Source of the DNA: Phoma sp. XZ068
Lineage: Eukaryota > Ascomycota > Dothideomycetes > Pleosporales > Didymellaceae
DNA length: 64,000 bases
NCBI GenBank assembly: GCA_004835665.1
Contig: RBKR01000009.1
Coordinates: forward strand, 806,001-870,000
Reading direction: 5' to 3'
The notes under the pieces are model-generated. The model was not told the DNA's origin and did not search any database. It saw only the letters and a list, made by a program, of their open reading frames with translations. Below are positions 35,097-45,167 of the stretch, piece by piece; position 1 is the first letter of the stretch; every line of letters begins with the position of its first letter. The position numbers were made by a program, and so were the translations under genes.

Positions 35097-36370
35097 TGTG
35101 GTAGGTAGTGTGGTAGGTGGTCAATTGACGTATGACGTGGGTGTTGATGCTTGGTACAATTCACAACGCTTCGGTAGCGCACGGCCCGCGCGGACGCGAC
35201 TTTGACACGCGAGCAGAAGCTCATCTTGATCGTGACTTGCTCTCAACTCAACTCTCTAACAACTGTACTGTGGCTTGTTTGCTTGGACGCATGCATGCTG
35301 ACCAAGACGTGACTAGCACACATGTCGTGGGCTGGGATGTGCATGCCGAATAATGGCTGAGGAGGTTGGTGATTTCAGTTCACAACATATAACCTGCATC
35401 CCCACGAGTTTTGCAGTCATCCTTCGGCTTCAACGGGCGACCTTTGCCTCTACTTGTTTCGGGGGCTTGTACGTCCGCAACGGTTTCAACAGATGATGCA
35501 ATTGCCATGCCTTGCTCCAAAGGCAACGAGCCTCCGCATGGCCTGTGCAACCTCATCCATCAACACCTTTGAGTTTGCGGCATTGCTGACTGCATGGCCG
35601 TAGGCTGTGGTCCAAAACCTGTTGCACACATCTCTGGGCGTCTTGAACGCATGCAACGTCTGGTACTTGCATTCACACCTACGACCAAATGAGGCGAGCT
35701 AAGCGTGAGTCGGCGCTTGAATATGCCGATAATGTCAGATCGGGGCCCCGACTATCAACATCAACCGCTCCGGCAGCACTGAGGAGAGCCGGTAAACCAG
35801 CACATCGTCAACACAGGCCTCCCGCACAAGGCAGCTGACGATGTCATAATGCTCAGAGACCGTAAGAAGTCATCGCAAGCATGGCTGTGATGGTCTATTT
35901 TCGGCATTTGACTCAAACGAGGTTGACTTTGTCGCAGTGAGTGATGGCATGAAATCGACCAGCGTTCGGTGAACTGCTCTGCTTTGCTCTCCAGACAAGG
36001 AGCGCCCTGTAGATCATGCACGTACCGCAGCCGTGGTACGTGTGCTCACAGGCGGCGATCACTGATAACTCTAAGTTCCGTTTAACCCATGCTCTCCACC
36101 TAACCCGGCTGACTTTGGACCCATTGAGCTATCGTAATTCAGCTGCACCAAAATATATCCTGCCAATTGGAATCTTCCGCCAGTTTTTGGGTGTCGTCGT
36201 TGTACAGCCGTCATCCATGGTGCTGATCTGGGCGGCTTAGCTCTAAGCCATGCGTAGTCTATTGGGGTGATATCCGTCGGACCCCCAATGTTCGCACGCT
36301 TGTCAGGTCTTTTAGTCTGCCTCTTGCTTTCCTGTTCACAGCACAGCTGCTTGTGATCCTCAAGTCCAAG
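35097..36370. other. Intergenic, 1.27 kb
   Basis: No supported gene. Open frames at 35132-35353 and 35761-36240 are short, overlap on opposite strands and show no family features. Confidence 0.5.
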
Positions 36371-38770
36371 ATGTCGACAGTTTCGGATACTAATGAGCCC
36401 TCATCTGTAAGTTCGTCCTGATAGCAGGCGACGCATTACAACTAACCCTCTCCCAGAGCCAGCCGGGTCGAGGGAAACCTCCATACTCACCGACACATGC
36501 GGGACTTGGCGGCAATCCCGATGTGATACCAGATATCCCAATCACGGCTGTGCTTCTAGTCCTGTATCTCGCCTTCGGTATCGTTCACATCAAAATCCTC
36601 AAGACCAACAAGCACCGAGGACACAAGTTCATATTCAATGGCGCGATATTAGGTATGTTAAATTCGTGATTATGCGTAACAGTATGGACGCAACTAACAA
36701 TGATCAGGGCTTTGCAAGATCCGAGTAATAACGATGTCTTTACGGATAGCATGGGCTTTCCATCAACACAATGTCGGTCTTGCGATGGCAGCAAATGTAT
36801 TCGTCTACGTCGGCACAATAATCCTTTACCTGACAAACTGGTTTTTCACACAACGCGTAGTCCGCGCGCAGCACACCCGGCTAGGTTGGTCCAAGCCCTA
36901 CCGTCTTGTCCATCGGGGAGCCCTTGTTCTGTTGATCACCAGTCTGCTGATGCTTATTATCACCTCGGTATGGCAATTCTTTACGCTAAACCAAGATGCT
37001 CTTCGTATCTTCCGGAAACTTCAACTTACCGGTCAGACATACTTCACTGTCTTCGTTTCCGCTCCAATCGCTTTCGTCCTTATCTCTTTGATTATTCCAC
37101 GTCGTGAGGTTGATAAATTTGGAGCTGGTCGTCTCAGAATCAACATCACTATCTTGTTAGTTGCCGCCACAGTACTCTCGACTGGGCAAATCTTCCGCTG
37201 CGTCATCACCTGGCTTCCTCCCTTCCCTTTGCGGAACGCTCAAGGCCAATTCCAGACCACCCCATGGTATTTCGGGAAGGCATGCTTCTATTCATTCAAT
37301 TTTGTCACCGAGCTCATCGTCGTTGCGCTGTACGCCATTGTACGTATCGATCTACGTTTCCATGTACCGGACGGTTCGAAGCGAGCGGGAGACTACAGCC
37401 GCAGCAGCGTTAACGTTCACATGAGCGAAAAGACCCTCCACCCCAATGTGGTAACAATGCATCCAAATGGCTCCAACGAGACTCTTCACTCATATCAGAC
37501 TTCCTTGTTCGACGACTCCGGGACCCTGGCCGACTCCCTCCGGTATCCGTCTTCAACACTAGAAATTGATGAGAAGACAGGAGCATGGAAGGTCAAGCGT
37601 GTCTCGGGTTCATCCACGGGCAGCCATCGCTCCTCTACATGCTCACGATCGTCAATGTGGTTAGACAGGAACAGCACTGCACAGGATGATATTCCACCTG
37701 TGCCCGAGATCCCCAACCGGATAAGTTGGCCACTGAGGACGTCACTGTTACAACACCCCAACGACTCAGTAGCAAAGCTGGAGCACAGCAACCCCTCAAG
37801 CAGAAATTCACCACAGCGGCAATACGAGATCAAAGGTCATTGCTTCAACGAACAGGATGTCGGTGATGCGGTACAGGCTGCGCTCAACAAGCTAGAGGGA
37901 AAGAATGGAAGCAAGGGTAAGCTCAAGACAAGATCGCCGCCTCCCGAGTATGAAGACAGCGAGGCTGTCAATGCATCTGGACTCTCCTCAACCGAAAAGA
38001 AATACAAACACTTCTCACGGCCCAGCTCTCTCGACAACAATAGCGACAACGGAAAGACCGAGAAGAATGAGAAGCGCTCCACTTACCCCATGATCATCAC
38101 AAAGGACGGTCGCAAAGTTCTCAGGAAGCCCAGAAGGCCATCCTCGAGCGAGAAGGTCCCCGCGTCAGATGCATCACCCATATCACCAGAGGTGTATGTA
38201 CCCACACACATGATGTCAGGAGTAATGGATGGCCCTTCATCGATGCCCGAACCCACCGGCGCACTTCCTTCCAATGCTCCAACCTTGGGCAAGCGCCGCC
38301 CATCAAGTCTTGAGATCATTTCTCTTACCAGCCGCATGTCTGAGAATCGCATGTCTGGCGGCAGCAGCCCCCGCATCCTTGACTTGAGCGCTGTACCCAA
38401 ACATGACAGTAACATGAACTCTGGGTGCTCTTCGTCCTCGAATTCCGTTCGAGCGGAGATGCCCGACCTACAAGAGCAAGTGCCTAAGTCCTCGCTGGCG
38501 CGTTCAAAGTACCCTCAGCAGCCAAGTCCACCGCAGTCAATGCCGCCTCCCGCCACCTGGTTAGTAGTGGCTCGAGGACCAGGCGTCACGTCTATGGTCG
38601 GTACCGTCTCATCGTCAATCTACAGCTCGACAACCACGGGCTCTGAGCAGTGGGAGGCTGCCAGGGCTGGTGAGGAGTCTGGCAGGTTCAGCTTCGAGGC
38701 TATGCCTGAGGAGGAAGAGGAGCACAGGAACGGGGGTAGTAATCCTAGTCCTCGCACGAGGTCAGTGTAA
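36371..38770 (+). CDS. DUF3112-type fungal seven-transmembrane protein
   Basis: Exons 36371-36406, 36457-36652 and 36708-38770 give 764 aa; both upstream exons join in phase. The first 350 residues hold about seven hydrophobic helices, starting with ITAVLLVLYLAFGIVHIKIL and ending with FNFVTELIVVALYAIVRIDL, the plan of the DUF3112 family, which is distantly like RTA1 and other fungal 7TM proteins. The cytosolic tail of about 400 residues is Ser/Pro-rich and disordered, with acidic runs at the end, suggesting phosphorylation. Ligand and pathway are unknown; GPCR-like signalling is possible but not shown. Confidence 0.82.
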
Positions 38771-39469
38771 GGGTGAGGTTAATAATGAAGATGGTAATGT
38801 GTACATGACTTGACATGATCTTCTTTGTGTATACTCTTGCTAATAGCGGGGAATGTAATTTGCTTTTACCTATGTTGTTTGTATATTGTGTCGATGACTT
38901 GCAGTGATCGTAATTCAAGGCCTAACGAAACAGCGGCAGCAAAGAGGTGAATGTCCTGTCCCCTCATTTTTCTCCCATCACACCGAAAGAAACATTGACT
39001 TATTCACGTTCCCCGGAAAGATTACTCAGTGCAACATGCTAATTCCAAAATAAGATCCGCGTTCGAAGTTCCTTGGCCCAGAAGATGTCCACAGTAACTA
39101 CGTTGTATTTCAAGTTCTACCGTCCTCTAGTGAGCAAAATGTGCACACTCTGATGTCCAGACTTGGGGCGAATTGATTTGATGCGTTAGACCGCGTTAAG
39201 GGGCATACATTTGGTGCACTTTCACAGCAATCAGCGGTATAGGGCATATGTGGAACAGGAATAATGACTAGTATTGGTAACTGTCCGCTTGACATGAGGG
39301 TATCCCGCGATCAGCGCTCGATGGCGCCGTGTACAAAAACTCTATGAAGGAACACGAGTAGTGCAATTGAAAACAAACCAAAGGTAATACAAACACCAAA
39401 CGCTATGCAGGAGAGAAGCGAGCTACTGAAGAGCTTGCTCCGAGACATATCTCCGCTGGTAATAGTCGC
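38771..39469. other. Intergenic between convergent genes
   Basis: No gene seen; 3' flanks of the two neighbours. Confidence 0.5.
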
Positions 39470-41427
39470 TCATCCCGTCACCCGCCTGATCCACAGCGCT
39501 GACCCAGAGTTTGGATCATCCCTTTCCCTCTTACGCAAAGCACGATGTAGCTTCAAGCCGACGTCATGCTCCTCGATCTTGATCTCGGCCAGCTCATCTT
39601 CCAGCGCCTTCTTCTTTTGCTCCATTATCCGTGCAGTTTTGAAATCGGTCAACATGGGGTTTGAAGGCGCAGCAGCGTTCAAATCATTGACGACCCGATA
39701 TACATTCGAGCGACGAACGCGCAAATCCTCCATCTGGGACTCAAGAAGCGATACATGATCGCTTGCAGTCAGAGTGGTAGGTGGTTGCGGCAGCGCCTTT
39801 TGTGTTCCTGTGGTTGATGTTGAGAACGTGGAGCCTGGACGAGGCGAAGTTGGAGTAGCAAGAGTCGCTGTGCGTGTCTTTGTGCCAACTGGAGACCTAG
39901 CAGCACCGACAGGTTTGCGAGCAGGTGGTGTATCTGGAAGTTTGTCCGACTGAGGAACGGGACGTCGGCGATTCAGAATCGAGGGAGCAGCTGGCGCAGG
40001 CTCTGTCGCCACCCTGAATTTTGTAGCTGCGTTCAAGTTTGGCATTGGTTGTGGTGGAGAAGGTGGCGGCGAGTGCTGGTACGTAGTTGTGCTGTTGTAT
40101 GTTGTCCAGGAAAAGCGGCTATGTGAACCATCTTTATCCTTGTTTGCTGTTTGTTCGATCGACTTGTTCCACACGGTGCTCTGCTTTGGCGTAATGTCCC
40201 GTTCCCATGACTCCGTCTCGGATATATCACTTTGATTATCAGCTGTCGCAAGGGAAGATAGCGACTGCTCCTCATTTGTTGGTGAGACTGGGCTTGGGTA
40301 GGAGTACGGGTGCATGATACCCAGGCCGCGGTTCTGTGGAGTTGTAGGAGAAGTTGGACCGTAAGTAGGGGATTTTCTGCCAACCTTGAGGGGAACGAGA
40401 GGCTTAATAGGTTCGTTATGGGCGCGGGAGGTGTTAGGGTTATTCGCGACAGGGCGAGCGTCAGCCGCCGCCGCAACGCGGTTAGTGGATGTCGCAACAA
40501 CGTTTGACATATCTAGACCGAGCCCTTCGACCTTGCGAGTAGACGGTTTCCTTGTAAACTGTACCGGTTGATGTGTAGCTTCGTCCTTGAGCGGTGGCGC
40601 AATTTCTGCTCTGCCGACTGCGCGACTCCATGGTTCAGGAGCTGGTGTAGGTTCGGTTGGTGCAGGCTTCGCGCCAAACAATCCGACACGATCTGTGAAG
40701 CTGGTGATTTTCCTCTTGCTTTCCGGTCCTGATACCGAAACTTGATATCCCATTGGTTGCAACTTTTCTTTCGCGAATGCGAGTGGATTTACGGAGCCAG
40801 CCCTGCCAGCGTTGCTCGACGTTGGCTCGCCAGAATATTCGTCCCATCTCACTTTACTGTTAGGCGCGACCTTCCCTCCCCAGAACTTTTGGGATGAAGA
40901 CCTGACTTGCCCTGTCTGTACTGCGGCTGGTGCTTTGCGCAAGACAGGTATGTTGCTGTTCGCGCGTGTTCCGCCACGGTTCTCGTCCATCGGAGAAACG
41001 TCGCGCATTGAGCGATACCTTCGAGGCAGGTCGGAGTTATGCTGCTGCTCCAGTTCCGGTGAGCTTGGTGGTGATATGTCGTCGTAAGCAGAAGGTGAGG
41101 TTGCTGGGGGGTTGTCGTAGTAGTAGGATAGATCGTTCGAGGGCCGTGAGTAGATAGAGGAGACGGTAGGGATATTTGATACGCGGGAATCCTTCGAAGA
41201 TGAATGGCTGTAGTTGCGAGCGATCAGTTATGGAATGTCGCAATTATTTGAATTCCCGTTACTTACTGATGCTGTGTAGCGGGTGCATTGAGTCGATAAT
41301 TTAGATCGGCGACTTTAGGATTCCGCATAAGCTGCTCTTCGTCGTAGGTTGTTTCAAGTAGCACAGGGTGACCTATATGCGCCGGCCTCTCTTTCTCTCG
41401 CCCGTGACCCTGGAATCGTTTCCACAT
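39470..41427 (-). CDS. Disordered fungal protein with conserved C-terminal coiled coil
   Basis: Two coding exons on the minus strand, 41427-41267 and 41207-39470, give 632 aa beginning MWKRFQGHGREKERP. An in-frame ATG at 41472 would add 15 residues, but a good branch site (GCTAAC) and acceptor (ATGCAG) lie between them, so I take 41427 as start and infer a 5' intron. The body is Ser/Pro/Thr-rich and disordered, with many Ser-Pro sites and Pro-rich motifs (HSPPPSPPQP). The last 100 residues are helical: a coiled coil (HVSLLESQMEDLRVRRSNVY; KKKALEDELAEIKIEEHDVG) then KLHRALRKRERDD. Function unknown; a cytoskeletal or polarity adaptor would fit, as a guess. Confidence 0.7.
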
Positions 41428-41522
41428 GGTGATTGCCTGCATGAAACTGTCGTTAGCGCCATCCCGGATCATATAAAACGTGTCCCCAGACCACGAACAT
41501 GTATGTCAAAAAAGAAAAAAAC

Positions 41523-42113
41523 TCAAGCGCCAGGATCCTTGAATGGGTCGCCATCCTTCTTCGCGGTGGCGGCACTTGGGGCAGGTGCAGTAGGAGTCCT
41601 CGGCGGAGGGTTCGAAGCAGGCGGGTTCTCCCTTTCGACATCGGACGATGACACCGAAGTAGATGACGAAGTGGCCGACGGTTTCACGGCTGGAGGCTCC
41701 GTGGGTGCTCTTTCTACAAGAGTTGGTCCTTCAGTGACCGCCCTCATCACTGGAGCAGGCGGTGGCTCGGTGTTCGCTCGTGTGGGCGGAGCTGGTTCTA
41801 CGGATTTCTGCTCCGTGTGTACCGGGGTGCTTGCGCTGTAATTGTTGTCGTAGCGGAGGCGACGGCGCGCAGGATTGGAGTATTTACGATGTTTGTCCGT
41901 ACGGCAGAGGCAGATAATGGCGTGTATGATTGCACCGAGTGTGCCGACTGGGAAGAGGAAGACACAAACAACGAAGTTGATGAAGATTGTCTGCTATGAC
42001 GCTCCATCCAGATAGAGAGCAAGGTATGGCATAAGAAGGGCCAGTACAATCAGACCAAAGGTTACGCTTTTCTTTGGCCTTGGTACGTCAACAGCTTCCT
42101 GCGCTGCAGCCAT
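41523..42113 (-). CDS. PMP3-like small membrane protein, frame interrupted by an in-frame TAG
   Basis: The frame from ATG 42113 to TGA 41523 is 197 codons with one TAG at codon 40 (41996-41994). Before it: a soluble start (MAAAQEAVDVPRPKKS) and helix 1 (TFGLIVLALLMPYLALYLDG). Directly after it, in the same frame: helix 2 (IFINFVVCVFLFPVGTLGAI) and a Pro/Ala/Ser-rich tail. The two helices with a short loop match the PMP3 (plasma membrane proteolipid 3) plan, here with a long C-terminal extension. An intron spanning the TAG would have to remove helix 1. Explanations are stop-codon readthrough, RNA editing, a recent nonsense mutation or a sequence error. The stop codon lies 95 bp from the next gene's chosen start (50 bp from its alternative one). 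Confidence 0.6.
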
Positions 42114-43217
42114 GCTGGATGTCGATAGTGGGGTGTAGTGTTCGGTTAAAGATGCGCGACTGGGTAGTGTCTGCTATGAGAGCTCCAGGTGACCAGTACG
42201 CAGGGAGATGCGTGAACGAGTGGAAAAGCTATTGCAGGTAGGGATGTCCAAGGATGAAGGTGGTGCCCGCGCCCGGACGGTGGCGACGATGGTTGTGAGA
42301 GACAGTAAACAAGACCGAAATACGTACCTATTAAACAAATTTTCTGAGGAAGTCGTGGTGAGGCTGCTGTTTGTAGTTGTTTGTGTATACAAGAAAGTGC
42401 GCCAGGTGTCAATAGAAGGGAGTTGCGAGGTCAGCAAGCTCGAGTCTTGCCGAAGAAGGTGGAGGGCAGCCTGAAAGAGCAAGACGCGCTGGTTTGTTTG
42501 TTGCGTTGGGTTGGGAGGCGCAGCTCAGCTTTCAAGCCAGCGGCACAGCTATTACTCGTTGTCACTGCTTCACTTTTGCACGATCGCGCCTGCAGTGGTT
42601 TGGCAGCGTGAACGCAAATGTTTCGACCGTGTTGGTGTAGGCTCGCAGCTGGCGAATGAGAGCCAACCGAGGAGGCCGAAATGAATCGCTCTCCCGCGTT
42701 TCAGATGATATAGCAGCGTTTCAGGTATCGCCTTATGCGCAATTGTGGATCGTGGCTACTGGACCCTGTGTTGCGCGCGTGCTTGCAGTCGAGTGCGGTG
42801 AAGATGTGGGAATTTGTTGTCTATGGAGAGAGGAAGATGGGATGATGCCAAAGGGGTGCTGTGCAGTCGAGTAGCAGGAATGTCTGTCGTCAGCTGCCAC
42901 CCTCCACACGGGGGGCTGTGCCTGTTGATCACCCCTGTCACTTCCATGGCTTGAACGGAAATTGCAGATATTGCCAGACATTTGGTCAATACTAGCTGTC
43001 AAAATGAAAAGAGGTTCAAAGGCGTGGTGCTTGTCACACCCATCGGTTGTATCTGCCGAGCGATGTCGTACGAGTCAGAATAGTGGTCGAGCTGTTAGCA
43101 TCGGCGTTGCATCATACGCCGAGAGGAACTCCCCTCCACAGCTGCGTGAAACCCGCTATCAACACTACCTACAGCACCATCCCTTGATCACACCGCCACA
43201 CCCACTGTCGATTGAAG
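42114..43217. other. Intergenic, 1.1 kb, between divergent genes
   Basis: No supported gene. Open frames at 42146-42482 and 42656-43002 overlap on both strands and have no recognisable features. Confidence 0.5.
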
Positions 43218-43842
43218 ATGGCCGAAGGTACGACTCTGTAGCGTCCTGGCTAGTCAAAGCTAATAAAATTGCAGCAACAATCGAGCCGCCAGCGGCGTAC
43301 GCGTAAGCAGACCGAATCTATACCTTCTATTTCAAGCACGGCTCTGACCATGTGGAACCAGATCCTCGCCAGTGACACCCATCAATCTTGTTCTTCTCTC
43401 CCTGTTCGTCTTCATCGTCTACCTCCGCCTTAAGCCGTCCACGCCGCAGGCCTTGCCGCGCGCTCCGCCCCCGACCGTCTTCCGGACCTTTACCCCACCA
43501 GAGCTGTTTCCCTACAATGGCCAGAATGGCATGCCCGTCTACCTTGCGGTACGCGGCCGCGTCTTCGACGTGACATCTGGGCGCAACTTCTACGGTCCGG
43601 GTGGTCCGTATGCAAACTTCGCTGGCCGCGATGCCAGTCGAGGACTTGCATGCGGTAGCTTTGATGAGGAGATGCTGACCAAGGATCTTGATGGACCTCT
43701 GGATACCCTCACGGACTTGGATGATGAGCACATGGAGGCCATGCGTGGGTGGGAAGAGAGGTTTAATGAGAAGTATCTCATCGTTGGAAAGCTGGTAGCT
43801 GTGGGTAGCCCAGAAGCCGAGGCTGCCAAGGCGCAACAATGA
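43218..43842 (+). CDS. Dap1/MAPR-type cytochrome b5-like haem-binding protein
   Basis: Three exons, 43218-43227 (10 nt), 43275-43302 (28 nt) and 43362-43842, encode 172 aa starting MAEATIEPPAAYASSPVTP. The small first exons are inferred from GT-AG sites and phase, and give the N-terminus expected of this family. One membrane anchor follows (INLVLLSLFVFIVYL). The cytochrome b5-like domain of membrane-associated progesterone receptor proteins is clear: FTPPELFPYNG, VYLAVRGRVFDVTSGRNFYGPGGPYANFAGRDASRGLA and the ending EKYLIVGKLV. The family binds haem on a tyrosine (in NFYGPGG) and supports P450 enzymes of sterol synthesis at the ER. Confidence 0.9.
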
Positions 43843-44394
43843 GCAGAGAGACCAGCACAGAACAGATACGAAGTAACGGCCTAAGATGACAAGAGAGCTC
43901 CAAGTGCAAAAACCAAGAGGAGGCCATATATACCGCAAACATTGTTTGCGTTGTAGCATCATAGGGTCCATCCCAGACGGATACATAGGCTGTAATCAGA
44001 CACCATTCGGATGAACAACTTTAGCTGAACGCTTCAACTATGAGGACATACTTTCCTTGGAGCTACCTGCCCTCGCCCTGCTGAGTTGGACTGCCGGAGC
44101 AGCACATAAGAACGTCGATATTGTGCGAACGGTACTCTTTCATGTGCCAGAAGATGCCCTTGATGCTTGTCGACTCTGATTAATTTGAAGAACCCCAAGG
44201 CTCGCTGTTACGATGTCATGCTCAAACTAGTGCGCCTGCCTGTTCTATCCCGAGCTTAACCTCACCCTGCAAGCTCACCCTTCCATCCCTCTCACCTCAC
44301 CCTAATCTATCAGGTTCATTCTCCATCTGTTCCCACCCGAATCATCCTCGTTATAGTGTTGCACAGGTTCTTTAACATCACCACAACATTCACC
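43843..44394. other. Intergenic, 0.55 kb
   Basis: No gene seen; 3' flank of the Dap1-like gene and a CT-rich 5' region of the next gene. Confidence 0.5.
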
Positions 44395-44841
44395 ATGTCA
44401 CCAGCCACCGCTTCGCCAGCAATCACCTCACCAGTTCCAAGCTCATCAGCAGTGATTGACGATACCGTGCTGAAAGCCGCTGGCTCCGGCGTGAAGAAGC
44501 CCGCACAGAAGAAGAAAAATAGCTTCCATAAGAGCCGGAAGGCGAAGCTGGCTATGCAGAAGATGCAAGCTTTCTGTGAGTGACATGTCCAACCTTAGCG
44601 AACTACGTCTCTCCGACCAGGCTGTACCGGCAGGAGCTACAAGACCGTTTTGCTGACGTTGGCGAGCAGTCAAAGCCCACCGTGGTGACGATGAACACAA
44701 AGACATGACGTTTCCTGAGCAGCAAAAGGCGATGGGCAAGCTTGTACGTACATTATTTACAGGAGCTGCTGGCTCAGAGTGTTGACTGACCAATCCGTAC
44801 AGTGGAAGGCATCGCCCGAGAACCCCAAAAACAGCACCTAG
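44395..44841 (+). CDS. Small lysine-rich protein with HMG-box-like C-terminus
   Basis: Exons 44395-44575, 44670-44743 and 44803-44841 join in phase to 97 aa, starting MSPATASPAITSPVPSSSAV with a CACCATG start context. A basic stretch (KKPAQKKKNSFHKSRKAKL) is followed by a helix (AMQKMQAFFKAHRGDDEHKD) and FPEQQKAMGKLWKASPENPK. The last part resembles the second half of an HMG box (GKLWK..PE..K), so a DNA-linked nuclear role is possible, but the domain is incomplete. All three exons are short, which makes the exact model less certain than its frame. Confidence 0.58.
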
Positions 44842-45167
44842 CTTGATGGCTTCGACTTGGTCTTCGACAACAGTCCTTGTCTGTGCAAGCAGCTACATAC
44901 AAACCGAAGTGACCAGTCCTTACGCGTTCACACAACGAACATACCACATCACGGATCTATACAGACTCTCTCACCATGCGCACCTCAGCTTGCACAAAGA
45001 GATAGCGCCGACATATTGCAAGGATGAAGGCGTCAGACGCCTTGCGCCTCAGAACGGTAGCATATGCTATATATCTACGCATAATGCTGCTCGAATGCTC
45101 CATCTCAATGAAATCTAACCAAACCGTGATGTACTCCCATGCAAATGCTCAAGTCTAATCTATGTAC
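44842..45167. other. Intergenic between convergent genes
   Basis: Nothing recognisable. Confidence 0.5.

Noticed and set aside
41523..42113. Intron removing the in-frame TAG in the PMP3-like gene
   Set aside because: The only in-phase donors would remove all or most of helix 1, which is clearly coding by its PMP3 pattern, and no branch site fits well.
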